Below, piece after piece: positions 52,581 through 60,303 of a stretch of 64,000 nucleotides of DNA (the first letter of the stretch is position 1; every line of letters begins with the position of its first letter). The notes under the pieces are model-generated. The model searched no databases. It had not been told where the DNA came from and was given only the letters and a program-made list of their open reading frames with translations. The DNA comes from MGBC163016 sp964462135 (lineage in GTDB: Bacteria; Actinomycetota; Coriobacteriia; Coriobacteriales; Eggerthellaceae), in assembly GCA_964462135.1 (NCBI GenBank), contig CAYWWK010000002.1, forward strand, positions 1 through 64,000, written 5' to 3'. Both the position numbers and the translations under genes were made by a program.

Positions 52581-53512
52581 TGGAAGAAGCAAACCGAGTT
52601 ACGGTCATCTGCGGTCCCACCGCCACCGGAAAGTCCGATCTTGCCCAAGAGATAGCCAAGGAGCGGAAGGGATGCATTCTCAGCGCCGACTCGATGCAGG
52701 TCTATCGAGGCATGGACATCGGAACAGCCAAGGTTCCGCAAAAGGATCGAACGGTGCCCTACTTCGGCATCGACATCGTCAACCCCTCCGTCAGCTATTC
52801 CGCAGCGCTCTATCAAGACTACGCTCGTACCATCATCAACTCGCAGCAGGCGGATGGAATACCGACGGTCATGGTGGGAGGAACAGGACTCTACATCCAA
52901 GCCGTCATTGACGATCTGAGGTTTCCTTCAGGCAGCCAAAAAGACAATCCCCTGCGGAATCACTGGCAGGCGATTGCAGACGAAGAAGGGGCGCAGAAGG
53001 TATGGGAGATGCTCAATCATCGTGACGCTGAGAGCGCTCGGGAGATACATCCCAACAACCTCAAACGCGTCATCCGGGCACTGGAGATGCTTGAGGAAGG
53101 GGAGAGCTATGCCAGGCGCTCTCATTCGCTCAAGTCGGCGAAACAGCTTCAACCCGCCACCTTCCTTGGATTGACGATGCTACGTTCCGACCTGTATGAC
53201 AAGGTGAACCAACGCGTTGATCAGATGCGCGAAGCTGGCTTGGTGCAGGAAGTGCAGCGTCTTGTCGCCTGCGGTCTTGAGGGAGCGCTCACATCCAAGC
53301 AGGCCATCGGTTACAAGGAGATACTCGATGCCCTCCATGGAAGATATACAATGGATGAAGCCTTTGACCAGATCAAGCAGGCCACCAGACGCTATGCCAA
53401 ACGACAGATGACCTGGTTCAAGCGCGATGCGCGCATCACGTGGATAGACGTGACAGGCAAGACGAAAGACGATGTCAGAGAAGAGGCACTCCAGGTTTTG
53501 GGAAGCCTTTAG
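52580..53512 (+). CDS. miaA: tRNA dimethylallyltransferase
   Basis: Prenylates A37 of tRNAs reading UNN codons. P-loop GPTATGKSDLAQ from residue 12, ILSADSMQVYRGMDIGTAK near 34, and FKRDARITWID near 290. 310 residues. The ATG overlaps the miaB stop by one base, so product (i6A) and next enzyme are translated together. Confidence 0.95.
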   Translation: MEEANRVTVICGPTATGKSDLAQEIAKERKGCILSADSMQVYRGMDIGTAKVPQKDRTVPYFGIDIVNPSVSYSAALYQDYARTIINSQQADGIPTVMVGGTGLYIQAVIDDLRFPSGSQKDNPLRNHWQAIADEEGAQKVWEMLNHRDAESAREIHPNNLKRVIRALEMLEEGESYARRSHSLKSAKQLQPATFLGLTMLRSDLYDKVNQRVDQMREAGLVQEVQRLVACGLEGALTSKQAIGYKEILDALHGRYTMDEAFDQIKQATRRYAKRQMTWFKRDARITWIDVTGKTKDDVREEALQVLGSL

Positions 53513-53530
53513 GGATCAAAGGGAGCAGAT

Positions 53531-54451
53531 GTGGAACTCAACTTCGTGAAGATGCATGGACTGGGCAATGATTTCATCTTCATCGATGACCTCTCCGAAC
53601 AGATCGACTTGGATGATGACCAGATCCGTCGCCTCTGCGATCGGCATTTCGGCATAGGTGCCGATGGTGTCATCTTGGTGCGGCCATCCCATGATGCGCA
53701 TGCCGTAGCCTACATGCATTACATCAATGCTGACGGCAGTCTTGCCCAGATGTGCGGAAACGGTGTGCGCTGCTTCGCGAAATACCTCATCGACAGGGGT
53801 TTCGCTGATCTGCCTTCAGGTAGGCTCGTCGTTGAGACCATGGCCGGCATATACGTCATCCAATTCGCGCTTGATGATGCCCAGAAGATGACTTTCGCAA
53901 CGGTTGACATGGGATGCCCCATTCTCAATCCTGAGGAAGTTCCCGTCAATGTCATCGCCAACGCATCCACCCCAACAGGCATTCCCTTCGCAAGAGAGGT
54001 CGGCATTTCCTCTCCTTGGGGTGAATTCTCCTTCACGTGCGTCTCGATGGGGAACCCCCATGCCGTCTGCTTCATTGACGATTGGGATGCTCTGCCCGAT
54101 GAGCTGTTCACGGATGCTGCGCCGAAGGGACTTGAAACCTTTCGGGTGGACGCCATCGGCGCGTGGTATGAGTCGAATCCCGCCTTTCCTGAGAAGACGA
54201 ACGTGGAATTCGCCTGCATGACGGATACGGGCATTGCCATGAGGGTGTTTGAACGGGGTTGCGGAGAAACGTTGGCCTGCGGCACGGGAGCATGCGCCAC
54301 CTTGGTATCCGCCGTCCTGACGAAGAGGGTGACCGACAGGGCATCAGTGGATCTCCTCGGGGGATCTCTTGACATCGCATGGGACGGTGAAGGGTCCGTA
54401 TTCATGACAGGGAGTGCCGTCGAAGCCTTTACGGGCACGATTGAGGTGTGA
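53531..54451 (+). CDS. dapF: diaminopimelate epimerase
   Basis: Converts LL- to meso-diaminopimelate for lysine and peptidoglycan. The two catalytic cysteines are in MCGNGVRCF (near residue 75) and ERGCGETLACGTGAC (near 240). N-terminal KMHGLGNDFIFID is typical. 306 residues. GTG start at 53531 with GGGAG upstream. Lies apart from dapA and dapB, which are 17 kb away. Confidence 0.95.
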   Translation: MELNFVKMHGLGNDFIFIDDLSEQIDLDDDQIRRLCDRHFGIGADGVILVRPSHDAHAVAYMHYINADGSLAQMCGNGVRCFAKYLIDRGFADLPSGRLVVETMAGIYVIQFALDDAQKMTFATVDMGCPILNPEEVPVNVIANASTPTGIPFAREVGISSPWGEFSFTCVSMGNPHAVCFIDDWDALPDELFTDAAPKGLETFRVDAIGAWYESNPAFPEKTNVEFACMTDTGIAMRVFERGCGETLACGTGACATLVSAVLTKRVTDRASVDLLGGSLDIAWDGEGSVFMTGSAVEAFTGTIEV

Positions 54452-54454
54452 TCA

Positions 54455-55807
54455 TTGTCTGATGTGCGGATAGACGATGATAAGGCGCGTTCATCAGCTG
54501 AGAGGTTTCCGTTCTATGACACGGCAGAACCGCGCGAGCGTGCTCTGCTCGTAGGCATTGACCGACCGGGGTCTGCGATAAGCATGGAATCGTCCTTGGA
54601 AGAGCTCAGGCGCCTGGCCCATACCGCTGGGGCGGATACCGTGGCAACGGTGACCCAACGCCTGCACAGCCCGAACCCATCCACGTTCGTTGGAAGTGGA
54701 AAGGTGGAGGAGATCGCTTGCATTGCTCAGGCGGAATGCATCGATGTCATCATCATTGATGATGAATTGACCCCATCCCAGCAATCCAATCTCGAGAAGT
54801 CAGTCAACAGGAATATCAAGGTCATAGACAGGACTGCTTTGATCCTGGATATCTTCGCGCTCCATGCCAAGAGTCGAGAAGGCAAACTGCAGGTCAGGCT
54901 TGCTCAGAACGAGTATCTCTACCCTCGTCTGCGTGGGATGTGGGCCCATCTGGCATCGAACAGAATGGGTGGCGGGGTAGGTTCACGGTTCGGTGAAGGC
55001 GAAAGCCAACTGGAGGTCGATCGAAGGATGGTCAGGAATCGAATCACCTCCATCAAACGCGAACTGGCTCATCTGAAGAAGGTCCGTGGCATCCAACGCG
55101 AAAGCAGATACGAAAGCGGAATCGTCAACATAGCCTTGGCAGGCTATACCAATGCCGGCAAGTCAAGCCTGCTCAATGCGCTTTCCGGGAGCGATGTCTA
55201 CTCAGATGATCTCCTCTTCGCCACGCTTGATTCCACCACGAGAAGCATAGTCTTGCCAGGAGGCCGAGAGGTGACGCTCACCGATACGGTGGGTTTCATA
55301 CAGAAGCTCCCAACCACTCTGGTGGAGGCGTTCACATCAACGCTTGATGAGATATCCAATGCTGACATCATCCTGCATGTGGTTGATGCCTCATCCTCCG
55401 AACAGCAGATGCATATCGATTCCGTGCTGGAAACGCTTGAGCAGATACAGGCTCAGGCCATTCCAAGCATCCTGGTATTCAACAAGATTGACCTGCTTGA
55501 GGCTGATGCACTTTCCATCTTGAAGACCAAATACCCTGAAGCGGTCTTCGTGTCGGCCTGTTGCGATGAAGGCCTGAATGCCCTCATCAAGCGCATGACC
55601 ACGGTTGCCGGAGCGGCCGAGGAAACCATCCAGGTGGTGATACCTTATCCCAAGGGTGATCTCATCAGTGCATCCCATAGAAAGTGCGCAGTGCTGTCAG
55701 AGGATTTCAAGGAAGATGGAGTCCATCTGACCCTGCGTTGCCCCTCTTCTCTGAGAAGCATCTACAGACCCTATGAGGAGACAACCGAGCAGATCAGATC
55801 CGCCTGA
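54455..55807 (+). CDS. hflX: ribosome-associated GTPase HflX
   Basis: Splits stalled ribosomes after stress. N-terminal HflX domain (ELRRLAHTAGADTVATVTQR, FVGSGKVEEIA), then a Gly-rich and coiled-coil linker (MGGGVGSRFGEGESQLEVDRR, shortened here to its start), then GTPase motifs GYTNAGKSSLLNAL near 229 and TDTVGFIQKLP near 277. 450 residues. TTG start. Its 3' end overlaps the convergent lexA by 14 bases. Confidence 0.94.
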   Translation: MSDVRIDDDKARSSAERFPFYDTAEPRERALLVGIDRPGSAISMESSLEELRRLAHTAGADTVATVTQRLHSPNPSTFVGSGKVEEIACIAQAECIDVIIIDDELTPSQQSNLEKSVNRNIKVIDRTALILDIFALHAKSREGKLQVRLAQNEYLYPRLRGMWAHLASNRMGGGVGSRFGEGESQLEVDRRMVRNRITSIKRELAHLKKVRGIQRESRYESGIVNIALAGYTNAGKSSLLNALSGSDVYSDDLLFATLDSTTRSIVLPGGREVTLTDTVGFIQKLPTTLVEAFTSTLDEISNADIILHVVDASSSEQQMHIDSVLETLEQIQAQAIPSILVFNKIDLLEADALSILKTKYPEAVFVSACCDEGLNALIKRMTTVAGAAEETIQVVIPYPKGDLISASHRKCAVLSEDFKEDGVHLTLRCPSSLRSIYRPYEETTEQIRSA

Positions 55808-56423
55808 AGACCGCTACCACCGTGCCTGCAATGGAGCAATCATGCACGAACAATGGCTCCATGTGGGAATTCTCCGGTTGCAGGCGAATGCAGTCGGCTT
55901 CCTTGTAGAACCGCTTGATGGTTGCCTCGTCGTCTATGAGAGCGACGACGATATCTCCATTGCTCGCCACCGGTTGCTCCTTGACTACAACGTAGTCGCC
56001 ATCGTTGATGCCTGCCTCGATCATGGAATCACCACGGACGGACAGCATGAAGGAAGGCGCATCGCCAACGATCTCAGTGGGAAGCTTCAGATAGTCAGTG
56101 ATGTTCTCCTCAGCGAGAATGGGCATGCCGGCAGCAACGGAGCCTACCAAAGGTACGCTGACGATATCCCTTACTTCCGCAAGAAGATCGTCCATGGATT
56201 GCTCAACGGAATAGGTGAGGGAAATGGAGCGCGATTTCAGCGGGTCACGCTTGATGTAACCCTTCTCCTCAAGCGCTTTCAAGTGAACATGAACGGTGGA
56301 AGGGGAGGAGAGACCGAGGTCCTCGCAGACTTCGCGGACGGTTGGACCATAGCCCTTCTCAACGATATGCCTTTCGATATCATCAAGAACAGCCCGTTGT
56401 CGCTTCGTAATCTTAATGGTCAT
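55794..56423 (-). CDS. lexA: LexA repressor
   Basis: SOS repressor that self-cleaves when RecA is activated. Winged helix (ITKRQRAVLDDIERHI, GLSSPSTVHVHLKALEEKGY, residues 1-65), cleavage Ala-Gly in VAAGMP near 96, catalytic Ser in RGDSMIEAG near 132 and Lys in ATIKRFYK near 169. 209 residues. The ATG at 56423 (MTIKITKRQ) gives the standard N-terminus; 56438 is an alternative. Three SOS-like boxes lie upstream, consistent with autoregulation. Confidence 0.95.
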   Translation of the reverse strand: MTIKITKRQRAVLDDIERHIVEKGYGPTVREVCEDLGLSSPSTVHVHLKALEEKGYIKRDPLKSRSISLTYSVEQSMDDLLAEVRDIVSVPLVGSVAAGMPILAEENITDYLKLPTEIVGDAPSFMLSVRGDSMIEAGINDGDYVVVKEQPVASNGDIVVALIDDEATIKRFYKEADCIRLQPENSHMEPLFVHDCSIAGTVVAVFRRI

Positions 56424-56450
56424 GACCCTTGGCTCCATCCCTTCAGAATG

Positions 56451-56528
56451 TGTACCGATGTTCGTGAATTATAACAGCGTACATAGGTTCTAGAGATGAG
56501 AATGTACACTATTCCAAACAATTGTACG
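56451..56528. promoter_or_regulatory. three SOS-like boxes in the lexA/nrdR intergenic region
   Basis: TGTAC-CGAT-GTTCG (56451-56464), CGTAC-ATAG-GTTCT (56478-56491) and CAAAC-AATT-GTACG (56515-56528), each 8 of 10 against CGAAC-N4-GTTCG. The lexA -10 is TATAAT on the minus strand (56468-56473), between the first two boxes, so LexA would block its own gene. The third box overlaps the nrdR -35. Confidence 0.7.
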
Positions 56529-56550
56529 ACCACAATATGTAGTATGATAT
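56522..56550 (+). promoter_or_regulatory. nrdR promoter with a NrdR box
   Basis: TTGTAC (56522-56527), 17 bases, TGATAT (56545-56550). A NrdR-box-like sequence at 56530-56545 (CCACAATATGTAGTAT) matches 13 of 16 positions of the consensus ACACWATATATWGWGT and fills the spacer, suggesting NrdR autoregulation. A partial second box, ACACTAT, lies at 56506-56512. Confidence 0.55.
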
Positions 56551-56577
56551 TGCAAAACAATCAGGCAGGGAGGCGCC

Positions 56578-57021
56578 ATGCATTGCCCATATTGTGGATT
56601 CGAGGAATCCAAAGTGATTGATTCCCGATCGGCGGAAGACGGCTCCGCCATTCGTCGACGTCGGGAATGCCTTGCCTGCGAAAAACGATTCACCACGTAT
56701 GAGCGCTATGGAGAGAGGCCTGTCATCGTCGTCAAATCCGATGGGTCGTCCGAGCCATTCTCCCGGGACAAGCTGATGCGTTCCATCATGGTGGCATGCG
56801 CCAAAAGACCGGTGACCTCCGAAAAGATCGATGAAGTCATCACCGACATCGAATCTTCCATCCGCAACGCATCCGGTGAGGTCACCTCCAAAGAGCTTGG
56901 CGAGATGGTCCTTGAACGGCTTGCCTCGGTGGATGACGTTGCCTACATCAGATTCGCAAGCGTCTACAAGGATTTCCAAAGCGTTGAAGAGTTCGCTTCC
57001 GCCCTTGAGGAGATTGACTGA
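56578..57021 (+). CDS. nrdR: transcriptional repressor NrdR
   Basis: Represses ribonucleotide reductase genes according to dATP/ATP. Zinc ribbon cysteines C3, C6, C31 and C34 (MHCPYCGFEESKVIDSR), then an ATP-cone at about 49-139 (IVVKSDGSSEPFSRDKLMRS). 147 residues. GGGAGG five bases upstream of the ATG. Divergent from lexA; followed by dut, another dNTP-pool gene. Confidence 0.95.
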   Translation: MHCPYCGFEESKVIDSRSAEDGSAIRRRRECLACEKRFTTYERYGERPVIVVKSDGSSEPFSRDKLMRSIMVACAKRPVTSEKIDEVITDIESSIRNASGEVTSKELGEMVLERLASVDDVAYIRFASVYKDFQSVEEFASALEEID

Positions 57022-57025
57022 CTCC

Positions 57026-57469
57026 ATGGATGCTCATGCTTTGGAGATGCCGATCAAGCGTCTGGATGAGTCGCTTGATCTTCCAGCCTATGCCAAGCCG
57101 GGAGATGCGGGACTCGATCTGATGTCCTCCATCAACGCTGTCATTGCGCCCGGAAGACGCCTGGTCGTGCCCTGCGGCATAGCCATCGCCATCCCTCAAG
57201 GCTATGCTGGGCTGGTCATCCCACGAAGCGGACTCGCCGCCAAGAAAGGGATCACCATCGTGAACGCTCCTGGACTCATCGATTCGGGCTATCGTGGTGA
57301 AGTGAAAGTCATATTGCTGAACACCGATGATTCACCCTTCAACGTACACGAAGGGGACCGGATAGCCCAATTGGTCATCATCCAGGTACCCGAAGTGCAG
57401 CTGGTTGAGGTAAAGGAACTTGAAACCACCCAGAGGGGTCATGAAGGTTTCGGCAGCAGTGGAGTATAG
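57026..57469 (+). CDS. dut: deoxyuridine 5'-triphosphate nucleotidohydrolase
   Basis: Hydrolyses dUTP to dUMP. All five dUTPase motifs are seen: PGDAGLDL, IPRSGLAAKKGI, NAPGLIDSGYRGE, GDRIAQLVI and RGHEGFGSSG at the C-terminus. 147 residues. ATG at 57026 is chosen; a TTG at 57014 inside nrdR is possible. It lies five bases after nrdR, linking dNTP control and dUTP removal. Confidence 0.95.
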   Translation: MDAHALEMPIKRLDESLDLPAYAKPGDAGLDLMSSINAVIAPGRRLVVPCGIAIAIPQGYAGLVIPRSGLAAKKGITIVNAPGLIDSGYRGEVKVILLNTDDSPFNVHEGDRIAQLVIIQVPEVQLVEVKELETTQRGHEGFGSSGV

Positions 57470-57490
57470 AAGGAGAGTGTTCCCGCAGCC

Positions 57491-57889
57491 ATGAAAGATG
57501 CCAAGACCATTCAGACCCTATGCTCCGTCGCCATCATCGCGTCCCCAGTCTCGCTTGTCTTCGGTGGGGTGGCGCTCAGCCTGGTCACCGTCGTCTGCGC
57601 CTTGATAGCACGATCGAAGCTGAAGACGCTCTCCGTGGGTGACGATGACGCGGATGCGAGTGAAGCGATCAGAGATGCCCTTGCACGGCAATCCAAGGTT
57701 GCCCTCATTGTCAGCATCGCGGCCTTTCTGGTGAATGCCGTCTTTTTCATCTGGATGTTCAGCCAACTGCTTCAAGCGATGCAATCCGGCGATCTCTCTG
57801 AATTCATGCAGCTGTTCGGAATGAATCCAGAATCATTCCACAGTGCCCAACAGGCAAACCCTGCGGACACCCAGAGCATTTGGGATTGA
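57491..57889 (+). CDS. small two-helix membrane protein, DUF4190-like layout
   Basis: 132 residues with two hydrophobic helices at about 8-38 and 71-95, separated by a charged loop (RSKLKTLSVGDDDADASEA), and a polar C-terminal tail. The layout resembles DUF4190-type proteins, but the match is by eye only. It follows dut by 21 bases on the same strand. Function unknown. Confidence 0.65.
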   Translation: MKDAKTIQTLCSVAIIASPVSLVFGGVALSLVTVVCALIARSKLKTLSVGDDDADASEAIRDALARQSKVALIVSIAAFLVNAVFFIWMFSQLLQAMQSGDLSEFMQLFGMNPESFHSAQQANPADTQSIWD

Positions 57890-57993
57890 GCATTGCCTCA
57901 CAGGGAGGGGGTTCCTGTTCTTCCGGTTGGATAACGTCCTAGGTGCCACTAGTAGAATAATCCCTTTAGTTTACATAACATATATTATCCGCT

Positions 57994-58383
57994 TTATAGA
58001 TCCTTGAAGGGGTGACGCTTGCGCATGCCGCGACGCGCTGGAAGGATGCGCAGCTCATTGAAATCAAGTCCTCGGGCTTTGAGCCTGAGCGCCATCATCT
58101 CCTTGCGAGCATCCATCTCTGACCGCACGAGCGGTTCATCCATGCAGATCTCGCATACGATGTATGGCTTGTCCTTGTCGGGCCCTTTCCTGGGCCTGTC
58201 ATCCTTGCGTACATAGAAGGCGTTCGTGTGGTCAAGTATCAGGCGAACCGCCGTCTCGGTGGTCCAGAGATCGCGCACGGAAGCCGCATAGATGGCGTTG
58301 TTCGAGGATATCTTCACCACGGATTCGGCTTCGGGACCCAACGATCCCAAGATGGCCGAAACGCATTTCGAAAGGTCTTGCAC
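57994..58383 (-). CDS. conserved-looking protein of unknown function
   Basis: 129 residues, soluble, no signal or membrane helix. N-terminal half resembles a small alpha/beta domain (CVSAILGSLGPEAESVVKIS); the middle has two cysteines in YIVCEICMDEPL; the C-terminal end is strongly basic (LPARRGMRKRHPFKDL), suggesting nucleic-acid contact. I do not recognise the family. Codon use looks like its neighbours. It is divergent from the prenyltransferase gene, with only about 30 bases between them, and convergent with 57491-57889 across a 104-base AT-rich spacer without a gene. Confidence 0.65.
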   Translation of the reverse strand: MQDLSKCVSAILGSLGPEAESVVKISSNNAIYAASVRDLWTTETAVRLILDHTNAFYVRKDDRPRKGPDKDKPYIVCEICMDEPLVRSEMDARKEMMALRLKARGLDFNELRILPARRGMRKRHPFKDL

Positions 58384-58414
58384 CGAATATCACCTTTCAA
58401 CATAATTGAACCCA

Positions 58415-59362
58415 ATGAGATTCTACGATAGACCAAGGATGAATGTGAACCACACTCTCAATGCATACGCACCCTTCAGGCCGAAGCACGCGCTGCGTCT
58501 GGCTGCTCCACAAACCTGGGCAGGATCGTTGATACCCGTTCTCATCTCCTTTGCCCTCGCCTGCCATGCAGGCGAACAACCGTCCGCTTTTATGACCGTG
58601 ATCCTCTTGGCAATCTGCGTCCTCATGCAATCATCGGTGAACGCCTTCGATGACTACTTCGACTATGTGTCAGGCTTGGATACGGAAAGTGATCTGCTGG
58701 CGGCTGATGACTCTGTGTTGGCCTATGACCATGTGAACCCGAAATGCGCCCTGGCCTTCGCCTGCAGCCTCTTGATTGCTGCATTCGCCTTGGGGGTCAT
58801 CATCATTGCCGCAAGCGGCCTCATTCCCTTGATCATAGCCCTCATAGGCGCTTGCATCGTCCTGCTCTATTCCGGAGGGAAGACCCCTATCTCATCATTG
58901 CCCATCGGAGAGGTGGTCAGCGGTCTGGTGATGGGCATCCTCATTCCCCTTGCCTGCACCTACGTGCTCTTCCATGGCCGATTCGACCCTTGGGTCATCA
59001 TCTATGTCCTTCCCGTCATGATCGGCATCGGACTCATCATGATGACCAACAACACCTGCGACATCGACAAGGATGAGCCCCATGGACGAAAGACGCTTCC
59101 CGTTATTCTGGGAAGATCACGGGCGCGAAAGGTCTACCATGTCTTGCTGATCATATGGATGGGAATCATCATCGTCCTTGTTGGCACGGTGTTCACCCAA
59201 GGGGCCATCATCATACCCTTCATGGTATTGGCAAGCTTCCCTTTCATCAAGGGACTGTGGCTCAGTCCCTTGGATCAGAAGAGCCGCATCGCCTCCATGA
59301 GCACCATTGCATGCCTGAACGTCACTCTCGGTGCCTTCTACGCGCTCTGCATCATCACCTGA
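58415..59362 (+). CDS. menA: UbiA-family prenyltransferase, MenA-like
   Basis: Polytopic membrane enzyme that attaches a polyprenyl chain to a quinone ring precursor, most likely 1,4-dihydroxy-2-naphthoate in menaquinone synthesis. First Asp-rich motif NAFDDYFDY near residue 75, second NNTCDIDKDEPHGRKTL near 211, with eight or nine hydrophobic helices. 315 residues. The start is uncertain: TTG 58406, ATG 58415 and ATG 58439 all lack a good ribosome site. No other men genes are in the window, so the substrate is inferred. Confidence 0.8.
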   Translation: MRFYDRPRMNVNHTLNAYAPFRPKHALRLAAPQTWAGSLIPVLISFALACHAGEQPSAFMTVILLAICVLMQSSVNAFDDYFDYVSGLDTESDLLAADDSVLAYDHVNPKCALAFACSLLIAAFALGVIIIAASGLIPLIIALIGACIVLLYSGGKTPISSLPIGEVVSGLVMGILIPLACTYVLFHGRFDPWVIIYVLPVMIGIGLIMMTNNTCDIDKDEPHGRKTLPVILGRSRARKVYHVLLIIWMGIIIVLVGTVFTQGAIIIPFMVLASFPFIKGLWLSPLDQKSRIASMSTIACLNVTLGAFYALCIIT

Positions 59363-59373
59363 ACCGCGCCTCA

Positions 59374-60303
59374 TCAGGACCAAGGGATGGAGACCGCATC
59401 ACGATAGCTGCTTGCAAGCGCCCCTACCGTGAACCCCTTCAGAAGTTCCTCCGGTGTTACCGGGTCATCGTTCTTCTGCAAGCCCGTCACAAAGGCGATG
59501 TGCCCTATGACGCCCTCAGGCGTGCCGAAGCGAACGAGCATCTCATCCAAGGAGGCATCTCTGTCACGCTTGGAAAGCCTGCGACCGGCAGAAGAGACGA
59601 GCAGAGGCACATGGGCATAGGAGGGGCTTTCGTACCCCAGCATTCGCTGCAGGAACATCTGCTGCGGGGTCGATGAGAGCAGATCGATCCCCCGCGTCAC
59701 CGACGTGATCCCTTGAGCAGCATCATCCACCACCACTGCCAGCTGATAGGCGAAGGCGCCATCCTTGCGCCGAACGATGAAATCCCCGCAGTCCTCATCA
59801 AGGGTCTGCTCATATGGGCCTTGAATGAGATCGAGAAAGCCAATGCGCTGGTGGGGAACCTTGCATCTGAGAGCCGACGCTTCCCCGCTGTCCTTCCGCC
59901 TCTGGGCCTCTTTCGGGGAAAGTGCGGCACAGGTTCCCGGATACACATGCTTGTCACCCCAATGGGGCGCAGAAACCGAGGATAGATCCGCTCGGGTGCA
60001 GAAGCAGGGATAGGTCTCGCAGGACTGCTGGAGCCGCCTGAGTGCCTCTGCATACGCTTCAGTGCGCGAGCTTTGAAAGAAGGGGCCTGCATCCCAGGTA
60101 AGCCCCAAAGCCTCGAAGTCCCGCTGAACGCAATCGATGTAGCGCTGCTTTGATCGGTCTTGGTCCAAATCCTCGATGCGAAGGACCATCGTTCCGCCCG
60201 TCGACTTCGCAATCAGCCACGCGACGAGCGAGGCGAAGATGTTGCCCGCATGGATGCGCCCTGTGGGAGAGGGCGCGAAACGAGCGACCAGAGGACGTGT
60301 CAT
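59374..60303 (-). CDS. gluQ: glutamyl-Q tRNA(Asp) synthetase
   Basis: Attaches glutamate to queuosine of tRNA-Asp. A class I synthetase catalytic core, HIGH-type PSPTGRIHAGN near residue 12 and KMSKS-type RLSKRD near 245, without the C-terminal anticodon-binding domain of GluRS (309 residues). Cysteines in CFCT and YPGTC fit the zinc site of GluQ-RS. Last gene of a minus-strand run, overlapping the ligase gene by four bases; convergent with the prenyltransferase gene. Confidence 0.9.
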   Translation of the reverse strand: MTRPLVARFAPSPTGRIHAGNIFASLVAWLIAKSTGGTMVLRIEDLDQDRSKQRYIDCVQRDFEALGLTWDAGPFFQSSRTEAYAEALRRLQQSCETYPCFCTRADLSSVSAPHWGDKHVYPGTCAALSPKEAQRRKDSGEASALRCKVPHQRIGFLDLIQGPYEQTLDEDCGDFIVRRKDGAFAYQLAVVVDDAAQGITSVTRGIDLLSSTPQQMFLQRMLGYESPSYAHVPLLVSSAGRRLSKRDRDASLDEMLVRFGTPEGVIGHIAFVTGLQKNDDPVTPEELLKGFTVGALASSYRDAVSIPWS

